Shown here: positions 51,445 to 59,754 of the stretch, piece after piece
Position numbering within the stretch: position 1 is the first letter of the stretch
Layout of the letters: every line of letters starts with the position of its first letter
DNA from: Cenarchaeum symbiosum A
GTDB taxonomy: Archaea > Thermoproteota > Nitrososphaeria > Nitrososphaerales > Nitrosopumilaceae
DNA length: 64,000 nucleotides
Assembly (NCBI GenBank): GCA_000200715.1
Contig: DP000238.1
Location: 1,414,009 to 1,478,008, forward strand
Direction of reading: 5' to 3'
Translations under genes and position numbers: made by a program
The notes under the pieces: generated by a model
Databases searched by the model: none
What the model was told of the DNA's origin: nothing
Seen by the model: the letters and a program-made list of their open reading frames with translations, nothing else

Positions 51445-53010
51445 TTACTCGTTTACGTATGCCCTTTCGCCGTGCTGTGCGAGATCAAGGCCAAGCTCCT
51501 CTTCTTTGGGAGTGACCCTTATGCCGCCAGGCCATATTACATCCATGACCTTTAGTATCACAATCGTCACGCCAAACGCGTAGCCGATTGAGATTCCAGC
51601 ACCTATGATGCTGATTGCCTGCTGCTCAAAGCCCTCGGGGGTGCCAGTCCAGGCACCTATTCCGTCTCCAGTGTCCCATATGTGGGGACTGGCAAGTGTT
51701 CCGGTCAGTATGGCGCCCGTAAGGCCGCCCATGCCGTGGACACCCCATACATCTAGGGCATCATCCCACTTGCGCGCGTTCTTGAAGGCAACACAGCCGT
51801 AGCATACAGTGGCGCCCGCGATCCCTATTATGATCGCGGCCATGGGACCGACCCATCCGGATGCCGGCGTGATTGACACCAGCCCGGCGACGGCCCCAGT
51901 TGCGGCACCTACAATGCTTGGCTTGCCCGTATGGGCCCAGCTCATCAACATCCATGTAACAGCGGCCACGCCGGTGGCAAGATTGGTCACCACCCAGGCG
52001 CTTACGGTTATCCCGTCGACCATCACCTCGCTTCCCGCGTTGAAGCCGAACCACCCGAACCAGAGTATGGAAGCGCCAAGGACGACCATGGGCACGTTGT
52101 GCGGCTCCATAGGCACCTTGCCGTATCCCAGCCTCCGGCCGAGTATCAATGCGGCCGCCAATGCGGAGAATCCTGAAGTGATGTGTACGACGGTGCCGCC
52201 GGCAAAGTCAAGCGCGAATGTAGGAGAGAGATCCGGATCGAGGTCCAGTGTTCCGCCTCCTATGTATCCGCCGCCCCATACCCAGTGTGCCACCGGGTCG
52301 TAGACGAACGTACCCCAAAGGAGCACGAAGATGATCAATGCGCTGAACTTCATCCTGTCGATCAGGCCGCCCACTATGAGTGCGGGCGTGATTATCGCGA
52401 ACGTTCCCTGGAACGCCGCAAACAGTGCATGAGGCACTGTGCCCGGCCATGAATCGCTGCATGCCACATCAGGCTTCATCTGCTGCATCTGGTATGCATT
52501 GGACCATATGTCCCCGTCACATTCGGTCGGGGCGCCCAATGGTGCATAGTGAGATACCTGGTTGAAGCCTGCATAGTCCAATGCGCCCATGAACATGTTC
52601 GCATCGTTGTCTATGGGACCGAATGAGAGCGTGTACCCCCATGCGACCCACTGCCATGCCATGACGCCCATTATCACGAACGTCATACCAATCACATTGA
52701 CCGCGTTCTTTGAGCGGGCAAGCCCGCCGTAAAAGAACGCCACACCCGGAGTCATGAACAGCACCAGTGATGATGCAATGAGCATGAACCCAGTATCGCC
52801 CGTGTCTATGTAGCATGCTGTGAACGTCCCGTCACCGTTGTCAACCCAGCATTCATTGGGGTTGCCGGTGTAGATTCCGCTGTTACCTAGGACGTACCCA
52901 TCCATACCATCTTCTACGGACTGTGCGTACGCTGTCGACATTGCGCCTGTAGCCGTAACGGCCACCGCTGCCACAAGCATTAAGGCATACTTGTGGTTTT
53001 TAGTCTTCAT
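51445..53010 (-). CDS. amt: Ammonium transporter (Amt family)
   Basis: High-affinity ammonium channel/transporter, 521 residues. A cleavable signal peptide (MKTKNHKYALMLVAAVAVTA ... AYAQ) precedes about eleven transmembrane helices. Family signatures: FFYGGLARSKNAVNVIGMTF, the twin-histidine sites in DFAGGTVVHITSGFSALAAA and GVHGMGGLTGAIL, and FNAGSEVMVDG. Extra cysteine-containing loops (NECWVDNGDGTFTACY) lengthen the N-terminal external part. Ammonium is the energy substrate of this group, so the gene is central. A TATA-like CTTTAAATGAC (minus strand, 53031-53041) precedes the ATG. Confidence 0.97.
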   Translation of the reverse strand: MKTKNHKYALMLVAAVAVTATGAMSTAYAQSVEDGMDGYVLGNSGIYTGNPNECWVDNGDGTFTACYIDTGDTGFMLIASSLVLFMTPGVAFFYGGLARSKNAVNVIGMTFVIMGVMAWQWVAWGYTLSFGPIDNDANMFMGALDYAGFNQVSHYAPLGAPTECDGDIWSNAYQMQQMKPDVACSDSWPGTVPHALFAAFQGTFAIITPALIVGGLIDRMKFSALIIFVLLWGTFVYDPVAHWVWGGGYIGGGTLDLDPDLSPTFALDFAGGTVVHITSGFSALAAALILGRRLGYGKVPMEPHNVPMVVLGASILWFGWFGFNAGSEVMVDGITVSAWVVTNLATGVAAVTWMLMSWAHTGKPSIVGAATGAVAGLVSITPASGWVGPMAAIIIGIAGATVCYGCVAFKNARKWDDALDVWGVHGMGGLTGAILTGTLASPHIWDTGDGIGAWTGTPEGFEQQAISIIGAGISIGYAFGVTIVILKVMDVIWPGGIRVTPKEEELGLDLAQHGERAYVNE

Positions 53011-53030
53011 TGGGTTTCAGCGTCCCCGAT

Positions 53031-53041
53031 AGTCATTTAAA
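53031..53041 (-). promoter_or_regulatory. TATA-like promoter of amt
   Basis: CTTTAAATGAC on the minus strand, about 26 bases before the ATG at 53010. The rest of the 150-base divergent intergenic region is AT-rich and could hold regulator sites. Confidence 0.6.
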
Positions 53042-53159
53042 GAGAATTGGAACTGTATTTGCTTTGTAATGTATTTACCAGGAATATCTATTACAGGATT
53101 ATATCATGGAATACAAGAATTATGTCATGGTTTATTAACCCCTGACGCGTAATGTACCG

Positions 53160-53816
53160 ATGAACGGCCCAAACCTGTCCATATTTGATACCTTCAAGAC
53201 CAAGAAGGGGAGTCTGACGGGCGAGGCCAAGAGGCAGCGCCAGATAATAGCAGCACTTGCCGGCCAGTCGAATCCCGCAGGCAGGACGAGGACGGCAATA
53301 TCACAGGGCATAGCGGGGAAGAGGGGCAAGGCCTGGAAGAACATCTATTCAGGGATATTCAGGGATATGGACGAGACGCTGATCCCGCTGGGATTGGTGG
53401 AAGAAGAGGGCAGGCTGCCGCTCAAGCGGGGCCCAAGGGCCCTGCAGGAACAAGGCATACCATACTATCGCCTGACTTCCAGCGGGCTGCTAGTCTCCCT
53501 CTCTCTGGGGGAGATCCCAGGCGCTGAGGGGAACCTGAAGAGGTTCCTCGCCGGGGACGGATGCGGCGCCGGCGTGGAAAAGGCCCTCGGGACAGTCTTT
53601 GAGGCTGCTCCCGGGTTCGCCCACCACCTGCTGGAAGGGTACGTCAGGTCATACTGTATGGGAGAGCGGGAGGACCTGCTGCCGCTGGACTTTGAGGGGC
53701 TAAAGGCCGCCTCCGACGGGCAGGTCCGGATCCTCAAAGAGTTCATGGCAGGGTATTCCGGGAGCAACAAGACAGGCAGGGCCAGGCTCGACGGCTTTCT
53801 GGAAAGAATAGTATAA
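53160..53816 (+). CDS. Hypothetical protein, 218 aa, divergent from amt
   Basis: A soluble, basic protein beginning MNGPNLSIFDTFKTKKGSLT. The first 110 residues look like a DNA-binding winged helix (QRQIIAALAGQSNPAGRTRT, AISQGIAGKRGKAWKNIY, then YYRLTSSGLLVSLSLGEIPG), suggesting a regulator. The C-terminal half is helical, with no motif I know. A TATA-like GGTTTATTAAC (about 53129-53139) precedes the ATG. Divergence from amt makes it a candidate nitrogen regulator (inference). Confidence 0.65.
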   Translation: MNGPNLSIFDTFKTKKGSLTGEAKRQRQIIAALAGQSNPAGRTRTAISQGIAGKRGKAWKNIYSGIFRDMDETLIPLGLVEEEGRLPLKRGPRALQEQGIPYYRLTSSGLLVSLSLGEIPGAEGNLKRFLAGDGCGAGVEKALGTVFEAAPGFAHHLLEGYVRSYCMGEREDLLPLDFEGLKAASDGQVRILKEFMAGYSGSNKTGRARLDGFLERIV

Positions 53817-53871
53817 CCCCGGCAGATGCAAAGAGAATAGTATAAATTACAAAAGACGGGCCGGGGATAGC

Positions 53872-54039
53872 ATGAAATGTGAAGAGTGTGACGCGGTACT
53901 CAACCCGCCAAAAGACGCCATATCAGGCGAGATAATATCCTGCCCCGACTGCGGGTCTGACTATGAGATAGTCAAGAAGGAAGGGGGGGAGATAGAGCTC
54001 AAAAAGGCCGAGAAAGTGGCCGAGGACTGGGGAGAGTAG
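53872..54039 (+). CDS. lysW: Amino-group carrier protein LysW
   Basis: Carrier that blocks the amino group of 2-aminoadipate or glutamate during lysine/arginine synthesis. The 55-residue product has the zinc-ribbon CEECDAVLNPPKDAISGEII, then SCPDCGSDYEIV, and the hallmark C-terminus EDWGE, whose terminal Glu is the attachment point. A TATA-like AGTATAAATTAC (53839-53850) precedes the ATG. The partner enzymes LysX/ArgX, LysZ and others are not adjacent in this window. Confidence 0.92.
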   Translation: MKCEECDAVLNPPKDAISGEIISCPDCGSDYEIVKKEGGEIELKKAEKVAEDWGE

Positions 54040-54113
54040 GCGCAAGGCCGGCCTTGGTGCCGGGTGTATACAACTAAACATTAAAATCAATTGCAGGTGC
54101 CCGACAGCTTGTC

Positions 54114-55154
54114 ATGGCTTCCGGCTCCCAGAAGGTCTACGCATCTGTAAAGTCGTTCAGCCAGAGGGGCAAGCTGCTCTCGAGGGACGACCTCCAGACG
54201 CTAGCAGAATCCAGGAACCTCGACGAGCTGCTCACCCGGATAAAGAACACCTCGTATTCCGACGCGGTATCGGACGTGCCAAAGCCGCTTACCGCCGAGG
54301 GGATAGAGGCGGTCCTGATGGCGCACCTGGCCGACGTGCATTATTCGATAGCAAAGACTGCCGGAAACAAGGTGCTCGAGGCCTACTTTTTGCGGTTCAT
54401 GGCGCGCAACCTAAAGGTGATACTAAAGGGCAAGATCCTGGGCAGGCCGCAGGACGAGATAGAAGCAGGGGTCAACATGCATGCAGAGGAGCTTATCCGG
54501 CAGCGGGACGTGATACTCAAGGCGCTGATGTCCAAGGACCTTGGCGAGGCCGCATCGAGCCTCGGGGGGACTGTCTTTGGAGAGGATGCCGCAAAGGCCG
54601 TCGCGTTATACAACGAGACAGAGAACCTCCAGGTGATGGACACATACTTTGACAAGGCCCTGGCAAGGCAGCTCGGGCGCGCGCTGCAGCTGGCGGGCGA
54701 CAGGGATCTTTCGGGGCCCGTCACAATGGACATAGACTTTTACAACCTGCTCAGCGTGCTCCGGGGAAAGTTCTGGGGGCTCGGGGAGCAGCAGGTGATG
54801 GACCTGATGGATACATACTCGCCGAGCGCCCCGAGGGAGATGCTCGCGCGCATGGCGGCAGCCGGAACCCTGAAGGACGCCTTTGCTGAGCTGCAGGGCA
54901 CGCGCTACCGGGACCTGGCCCCCAAGGCAGAAGACGGCATAGGGGCAATCACCGAGTTTGAGCGCTCGTTCGAGATGATGATGTACAGGGGCGCGCTGTC
55001 GAGCTTTACGAGGATGTTCAGCTCTGGAACTAGCGTCGGCATAACAAAGCTTACCGCGTACGAGATAAGGAACATGGCCGCGATAGCGTTTGCAGTCGAG
55101 CATGGAATACCCGTCGAGACAACCATGTCCAAGCTGGTCGTCGAGGCGGAATGA
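54114..55154 (+). CDS. atpC: A-type ATP synthase subunit C
   Basis: Socket between the central stalk and the K ring, 346 residues, almost all helical. Family-typical segments: KVLEAYFLRFMARNLKVILK, YFDKALARQLGRALQLAGDR, and FYNLLSVLRGKFWGL. It is separated from the main ATP synthase block by more than 11 kb. Its stop overlaps the next small membrane gene as ATGA, so the two are co-translated. Confidence 0.92.
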   Translation: MASGSQKVYASVKSFSQRGKLLSRDDLQTLAESRNLDELLTRIKNTSYSDAVSDVPKPLTAEGIEAVLMAHLADVHYSIAKTAGNKVLEAYFLRFMARNLKVILKGKILGRPQDEIEAGVNMHAEELIRQRDVILKALMSKDLGEAASSLGGTVFGEDAAKAVALYNETENLQVMDTYFDKALARQLGRALQLAGDRDLSGPVTMDIDFYNLLSVLRGKFWGLGEQQVMDLMDTYSPSAPREMLARMAAAGTLKDAFAELQGTRYRDLAPKAEDGIGAITEFERSFEMMMYRGALSSFTRMFSSGTSVGITKLTAYEIRNMAAIAFAVEHGIPVETTMSKLVVEAE

Positions 55155-55384
55155 TAGGCCCGTCGCGCCGGGGCAGGGTGGATCCCGAGATCCTGACCCG
55201 GATGATCTGGGTCAGCACGATACTTGCGATGATCTTTGCGCTGCCCGGGCTGGGGTTGTTCTTTGCCGTATACCATGTGACAGAAAGCCTGGTGGCGGGG
55301 GCCGCCGTGGGCTTTGGGTCGCACTTTGTCACGCTGGCATTTGCGGGCAGGATCTCAAGGTTCATAACGGACGCGGTGAGCTGA
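55151..55384 (+). CDS. Small two-helix membrane protein coupled to atpC
   Basis: A 77-residue protein with two hydrophobic helices (WVSTILAMIFALPGLGLFFA and LVAGAAVGFGSHFVTLAFAG). The ATGA overlap with atpC suggests a role in ATP synthase assembly or membrane insertion, comparable in place and size to bacterial AtpI-type accessory proteins (inference; no clear homology). Confidence 0.65.
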   Translation: MIGPSRRGRVDPEILTRMIWVSTILAMIFALPGLGLFFAVYHVTESLVAGAAVGFGSHFVTLAFAGRISRFITDAVS

Positions 55385-55406
55385 GCCGCTCGTAGGGTGA
55401 TATTCC

Positions 55407-56054
55407 ATGACAATGGGTGACAGGGACTACCGCAGCCTAATCAAGAACTCGATAGACGCCATAGGCAGGGAGCTTGACACCCCCATAGACGCAAAGGACG
55501 CAGATACGATCCACCTCGACGAGGCCGTAAGGTGCCTAAGGCGGGCGTACTTTGACCGGACAGACCCGCTGCCCATAGAGAGGCGCGGATTCAACGACCT
55601 GTTGAGCGGCCTCCTTCGCAAGCTCGGCTACGGCTCGAAGGAGGGCGGCTACGACGTGGGCGGGGTAAGCCTGAGGGGCAGGGCGGACATGATAGTCGAT
55701 GATTCCGTCATACTGTACCGCTCCGCGCCAGAAGCGCCCCAGAACCCCCATGCGGCAGACATGCTGTTCCTCAATGCATGCCTGTGGATCTTTGACAAGA
55801 CGGACGGGGTGATAATCTACATCACAGGGGACAGAAAAGAGACGTCCTTCTCGCTCTCCAAGAACAAAAAGATGTTCGAGGAGCTGGCGAGGAGGGTCCG
55901 TGTTCTCAACGACCTGCTAAAGGGCGGCAAAGTCCCCATACTGGAGCCCTCGGAGGAGTGCTCGTCATGCCAGTACTACAACAGGTGCTACGCCAAGGAG
56001 AAGGTGGGCAGGTCAGTCTCGCTCACCGAGCTGATGGGAATGGGAAAAGACTGA
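55407..56054 (+). CDS. Cas4-like Fe-S nuclease-fold protein, active site doubtful
   Basis: A 215-residue protein with a C-terminal cysteine cluster CSSCQYYNRCYAKEKVGR and an N-terminal partner Cys in AVRCLRRAYFDRTD, the arrangement of the [4Fe-4S] cluster in Cas4/AddB-type PD-(D/E)XK proteins. The expected nuclease core is partly visible (LRGRADMIVDDSVILYRSAP: the Asp is there, but the ExK that should follow is not obvious). It may therefore be inactive or structural. No cas1, cas2 or CRISPR array is near, so a housekeeping repair role is more likely. Confidence 0.65.
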   Translation: MTMGDRDYRSLIKNSIDAIGRELDTPIDAKDADTIHLDEAVRCLRRAYFDRTDPLPIERRGFNDLLSGLLRKLGYGSKEGGYDVGGVSLRGRADMIVDDSVILYRSAPEAPQNPHAADMLFLNACLWIFDKTDGVIIYITGDRKETSFSLSKNKKMFEELARRVRVLNDLLKGGKVPILEPSEECSSCQYYNRCYAKEKVGRSVSLTELMGMGKD

Positions 56055-56132
56055 GAAAAATGCAGGGGCCCGCCGTACGGGCGCGTGCAAACTTGAAAGG
56101 AATAAGAAAAAGGTGTGCGTCGGACTGTTCCG

Positions 56133-56243
56133 CTAATCCAGCGGCTCTGGGTGTCCCTTGCCACGCAGTGCGAACGTGACTACTGCCAGCGCAACGGATA
56201 CGCCGATTGCGGCTCCAAATGCGCTCATTGCTGCTTCTGCCAT
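56133..56243 (-). CDS. Single-pass mini membrane protein, 36 aa
   Basis: Encodes MAEAAMSAFGAAIGVSVALA, then VVTFALRGKGHPEPLD, one transmembrane helix with a short tail. A clear TATA-like TTATATATGAC (minus strand, 56263-56273) lies about 27 bases before the ATG, so it is probably expressed. It could be a small subunit of a larger membrane complex (inference). Confidence 0.6.
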   Translation of the reverse strand: MAEAAMSAFGAAIGVSVALAVVTFALRGKGHPEPLD

Positions 56244-56262
56244 GTGCAGAATAGATTATCCT

Positions 56263-56273
56263 AGTCATATATA
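56263..56273 (-). promoter_or_regulatory. TATA-like promoter of the mini membrane protein
   Basis: TTATATATGAC on the minus strand, correctly placed for leaderless initiation at 56243. Confidence 0.55.
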
Positions 56274-56384
56274 ACTATGGCAATTTTGTTTGGACTTATA
56301 CATTATATCACAATTTTATAGAATTATGATACGCAGTAGAGAGCCGGGCATGGCGCGCACGCAGTACTAGGATATGCTAAAGAA

Positions 56385-56669
56385 TCAGATGGACAGGCCA
56401 AAGTCCTCTGCAAACCGGCTAAACTCCCTGTATGCCTGGAGGAACTCCCTCCCGGAGGTGCTGAGCCGGTATCTGGACGCCCCCCGGGAATCAACCTGTT
56501 CGAGGAGCCCCTGCGAGACCAGGAGCTTTAGGATGGGGAGGATCCTAGTATGTGATATGTTGGCCGCCCTTATCAGGTGTGTAACGTTCGTGCCGCCAGC
56601 CTGTGCATCGTCCTGGGTCGTGTCCAGGATCTCGCCTATGACCCGGATGTGGGTCCTGTGTACCGCCAA
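56385..56669 (-). CDS. Winged-helix transcriptional regulator, 94 aa
   Basis: One winged-helix domain: TNVTHLIRAANISHTRILPI, then LKLLVSQGLLEQVDSRGASR, YRLSTSGREFLQAYREF. This is the compact ArsR/PadR-like form common in thaumarchaea. The start is TTG at 56669; a stop three codons upstream excludes longer forms. The TATA-like TTGTATAAC (about 56721) would leave a leader of about 25 bases. Target unknown. Confidence 0.8.
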   Translation of the reverse strand: MAVHRTHIRVIGEILDTTQDDAQAGGTNVTHLIRAANISHTRILPILKLLVSQGLLEQVDSRGASRYRLSTSGREFLQAYREFSRFAEDFGLSI

Positions 56670-56752
56670 GCCGCCCTAACGTACGCGGCACGCACATGAT
56701 AAGGGCGGCATTTTCCCCGTTATACAAACAAGATAAAAGAATTTGACCGGGC

Positions 56753-57400
56753 CTATATGCCGCCGGGGGGCCCGTCAAACTTCATCCGGGTCATGGCCAC
56801 CCTGCTGACTGGGATGAAGAGGGAGATGAGGCCCGCTATCTTCATCATTATCGAGATATAGTTGAGCGCTGACTCGGGGAATACAAACGAGTACCAGCCC
56901 AGGAACTCGCCAAGCGAGAGCAGGGCGAGCCCCAGCGAGACCATGATGGCCCCCCGCCTCCTGTTCTCGGCGTATGAAAGCAGGGTCTCTATGGCGCCGT
57001 ATACCAGCAGTATGAACGAGGTGGCCCGGAGTATGTGCTCTATGGGGACAGTAGAGATAAGGATAAGCGGCATGGCCCCGACCGACCGGAGGTACCTGTT
57101 CTTGGGGAAGAACGACTTGATGCTGTGGGAGAAGGCTATGAAAAAGTAGCCGACGGTCTGTATTCCTATGCCGAGGGTCTGCACCCACCGCTCTATACGG
57201 TCGGCCTGCAGCACAAAGTCCGCGGCTACATATCCCAGCCAGATGACAAAAAAGCCGGCGCCGACGAGGAGAAACGCGAGGGTCAGCCGGAACAGTGTCG
57301 GGCTCCCCGTGTTCCGGAACCCCACATATGACACGGCCCCTATGGAGAACCCCACCAGAAACCCCGTCAGGTTCAGGATGTTCTCGAGGAGGAACTGCAA
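56753..57400 (-). CDS. Multi-pass membrane protein, unknown
   Basis: A 215-residue protein with about seven transmembrane helices (for example LLVGAGFFVIWLGYVAADFV and IVSLGLALLSLGEFLGWY-type segments) and the arrangement seen in several thaumarchaeal-specific membrane proteins. No family recognised. The start is TTG at 57400 after a TATA-like CTTAAAATACC (minus strand, about 57423-57433). Confidence 0.7.
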   Translation of the reverse strand: MQFLLENILNLTGFLVGFSIGAVSYVGFRNTGSPTLFRLTLAFLLVGAGFFVIWLGYVAADFVLQADRIERWVQTLGIGIQTVGYFFIAFSHSIKSFFPKNRYLRSVGAMPLILISTVPIEHILRATSFILLVYGAIETLLSYAENRRRGAIMVSLGLALLSLGEFLGWYSFVFPESALNYISIMMKIAGLISLFIPVSRVAMTRMKFDGPPGGI

Positions 57401-57552
57401 CAGGCGGAATCGCCGGTGATCGGTATTTTAAGATGGCCCCCGCGGGCGGGAAGGCCCCCGCAGTGGCGCGGGGACCCCCGGGCAGGGTGCAGGCAGACCC
57501 GCTCATGGTGCGAGTCGGAAAAAAATATTAACAGCAACGGACGGGCCTGCAC

Positions 57553-57843
57553 ATGGGAAGAACCTGCACAAAATGCAAGACAGATATCCCCGATGGGGAT
57601 GAGCTGCACCCCCAGGCGGAAAAGTACCCGTGCTGCAACAAGTGCTGGCACGATTGGCAAGAGTACCGCACGATAGTCATGAACGAGATGAAGCTGGACA
57701 TGTCGGTCGCCGATCACCGCAAGCTGATAAAAAAGCAGGAGAAGGTATTCGCCGGGGTGCTAACCACCCAGGGCGAGGTGGTCGACTTTAGCAAGGATGA
57801 GAACCGCAGGCCCGACGAGCCTACAGACCAAAAAGATCCCTAG
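57553..57843 (+). CDS. YggX-like iron-trafficking protein with an N-terminal cysteine site
   Basis: The C-terminal two thirds resembles bacterial YggX, the Fe(II) trafficking/oxidative damage protection protein: CWHDWQEYRTIVMNEMKLDM, then SVADHRKLIKKQEKVF, matching the W..W......NE..L......HR.L pattern. The N-terminus adds CTKCKTDIPDGDELH and YPCCNKCW, a possible zinc or iron site that bacterial YggX lacks. It is 96 residues. Its 3' end overlaps a convergent gene by 23 bases. Role in iron or redox protection is inferred from the family. Confidence 0.65.
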   Translation: MGRTCTKCKTDIPDGDELHPQAEKYPCCNKCWHDWQEYRTIVMNEMKLDMSVADHRKLIKKQEKVFAGVLTTQGEVVDFSKDENRRPDEPTDQKDP

Positions 57844-58282
57844 CCCGGGCGGGTATAACCAGCAGCACCCTCCGCCGTGACTCATCGTCCAGCCCGCCGA
57901 GTATCCGGCCGGCCGTGGCGGAGATCGTCCCCCTTTCATTCTCTGCGAGCGAGAGGTACACCTCGAGCATGCCGTCGAGGTTGAACGGTATGAGCTTTTG
58001 CGGGCTCTCCCGCACCTGGTCCACATACCCGGAGAAGAGCAGGGCCCGCTGATCCTCGGGGAACGACGCCAGGATCTCAAGCCAGGTCTTTAGCAGCTTT
58101 GCAAAGTTGGGAAACGGTATGGTGGGCCCCGCCTCTAGCGCGTTGCCGATGACCTCCTCCCTTTCGGCCGGGCCCATGGCAAAGAACTCTTTCATCCTCT
58201 TTGTCAGTATGGGCTTGCGCAAAAAGTCCGGCAGGCTGGCAAGGTTCACTATTATGCTGCCCGCATAGTTGTGCCCGCTCAT
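57821..58282 (-). CDS. Hypothetical helical protein, 153 aa
   Basis: A soluble, mostly helical protein starting MSGHNYAGSIIVNLASLPDF, with repeated short helices (FPNFAKLLKTWLEILASFPE and ISATAGRILGGLDDESRRRV). No family recognised. The ATG at 58282 is chosen over 58321 because a TATA-like AATTATTAGT (minus strand, about 58303-58312) lies 25 bases before it. It overlaps the YggX-like gene by 23 bases at the 3' end. Confidence 0.65.
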   Translation of the reverse strand: MSGHNYAGSIIVNLASLPDFLRKPILTKRMKEFFAMGPAEREEVIGNALEAGPTIPFPNFAKLLKTWLEILASFPEDQRALLFSGYVDQVRESPQKLIPFNLDGMLEVYLSLAENERGTISATAGRILGGLDDESRRRVLLVIPARARDLFGL

Positions 58283-58429
58283 CGATTCTACCGCGCCCGC
58301 TCTACTAATAATTTGTTGCAATGTGCCGCGGCCGGGCCGGGGCCCCGTCCACGCCTGAGCCCGGATCCGGGCCCCGGCGGACAGCGCCGCGTGGTTTGCT
58401 TAAAATAAACCCCGGTGCCGCACCTTGGC

Positions 58430-59446
58430 ATGCCCTGTACGGTAGTGGTTGGGGGTTTCTTTGGCGACGAAGGCAAGGGAAAGATCATCTCCCACATGGC
58501 CCAGAATGACGGGCCCTCGATAATAGTGCGCGGGGGGGCGGGGCCCAACGCGGGGCACACAATCAGGGACGGCGACAAGGTGTACAAGGTGAGGATGCTG
58601 CCCAGTGGATTTCTCAACAAGGATGCAAAGGTGATGATCGGCCCCGGGGTGGTGATTGATCCCGTCGTGCTAAAGGCGGAGATAGAGGAGTTCGGCGTCC
58701 GGGGCAGGGCGTTTGTGGATGCCAACTGCGGCATAATAGAGGAGGAGCACAAAAAGCTCGACTCCGGGGGGGACCTGAAGGGGAGGATCGGGAGCACCGG
58801 CTCCGGCACGGGCCCCGCAAACGCGGCCAGGGCCATGAGGACCCTGCGGCTGGCAGGCGACGAGCCGCGGCTCCTCCGGCTCCTCAAGGATGTGCCCCGG
58901 GCTGTAAACACAGCCCTCGACGACGGCGAGACCATCCTCGCCGAGGGCACCCAGGGGACGTTTCTCTCCCTCTGGCACGGGACGTACCCGTACGTTACAA
59001 CCAAGGACGTCACGGCATCGGGAATATGCGCCGACATAGGCATAGGCCCAAGGAGGGTAGACGAGGTGGTGGTGGTCTTCAAGTCGTACGTTACGAGGGT
59101 GGGCACAGGACCCCTTGAGGGCGAGCTGGATGACAAGGAGGTGGAGAAGCGCGGATGGGGCGAGTTTGGCACGGTAACCGGCAGGCCCAGACGGGCTGCC
59201 GACTTTGACTTTGAGCTGGCCGGCAGGGCCGTCATGCTCAACGGGGCCACGCAGGCGGCCATCACAAAGCTCGACGTCCGGTTCCCCGCGTGCAAGGGCA
59301 TCACCTCGTATGGCGAGCTACCCATGGAGGCGAGGACGTTTGTGGCATCGGTAGAGGAGCGGCTTGGCGTGCCCGTTACCATGCTGGGCACGGGGCCCGA
59401 CAAGGCGGAGATAGTCGACAGAAGGGTCGGCGCGGCGCAGGGCTAG
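58430..59446 (+). CDS. purA: Adenylosuccinate synthetase (short archaeal form)
   Basis: GTP-dependent condensation of IMP and aspartate in AMP synthesis. The GTP/IMP loop is GGFFGDEGKGKIISHMA; RGGAGPNAGHTI and EGTQGTFLSLWHGTYPYVTT follow. The 338-residue length matches the archaeal form that lacks segments found in bacterial enzymes. The ATG at 58430 follows a TATA-like CTTAAAATAAAC (about 58399-58410). Confidence 0.95.
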   Translation: MPCTVVVGGFFGDEGKGKIISHMAQNDGPSIIVRGGAGPNAGHTIRDGDKVYKVRMLPSGFLNKDAKVMIGPGVVIDPVVLKAEIEEFGVRGRAFVDANCGIIEEEHKKLDSGGDLKGRIGSTGSGTGPANAARAMRTLRLAGDEPRLLRLLKDVPRAVNTALDDGETILAEGTQGTFLSLWHGTYPYVTTKDVTASGICADIGIGPRRVDEVVVVFKSYVTRVGTGPLEGELDDKEVEKRGWGEFGTVTGRPRRAADFDFELAGRAVMLNGATQAAITKLDVRFPACKGITSYGELPMEARTFVASVEERLGVPVTMLGTGPDKAEIVDRRVGAAQG

Positions 59447-59456
59447 CCGTGTGTGT

Positions 59457-59515
59457 TTAGGCTAGGCACGAAATAATCATCCCCAAGCCAAAAGATCTAT
59501 TGATTATGAGATCGC
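59457..59515 (+). repeat. Dispersed repeat, copy B
   Basis: Partner of 5865-5922: identical TTAGGCTAGGCAC start and a diverged 40-base tail. It lies directly before a short coding remnant and an AT-rich gene. Confidence 0.6.
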
Positions 59516-59524
59516 AGCATCTGC

Positions 59525-59698
59525 ATGACCTCCGATATCACACTGTTACGCAAGGAGAACATCCGCGTCATCAAGGAACACGGGGCGGACATGGACCTGC
59601 TAGAGGAAACCCTGAAACAGCTGGACGAGGAGAGGGCGAGGGGTTGTTCTTGGTGGGCGAGGTAAACACACACGTGCAGCTAGCACAAGATTGTGTTG
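59525..59698 (+). CDS. Short, probably truncated ORF, 57 aa
   Basis: The first 40 codons encode a convincing charged helix (MTSDITLLRKENIRVIKEHG, then ADMDLLEETLKQLDEERARV). The rest (GGRGKHTRAASTRLC) does not look like protein and coincides with the change to AT-rich DNA near 59640. This looks like the 5' end of a gene cut by the insertion of the downstream AT-rich segment. Family unknown. Confidence 0.4.
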
Positions 59699-59754
59699 AT
59701 CGCCTTTCAATATGCACATAGCTAATATATATTTGCGAGCCGCAACAAGTTAAT

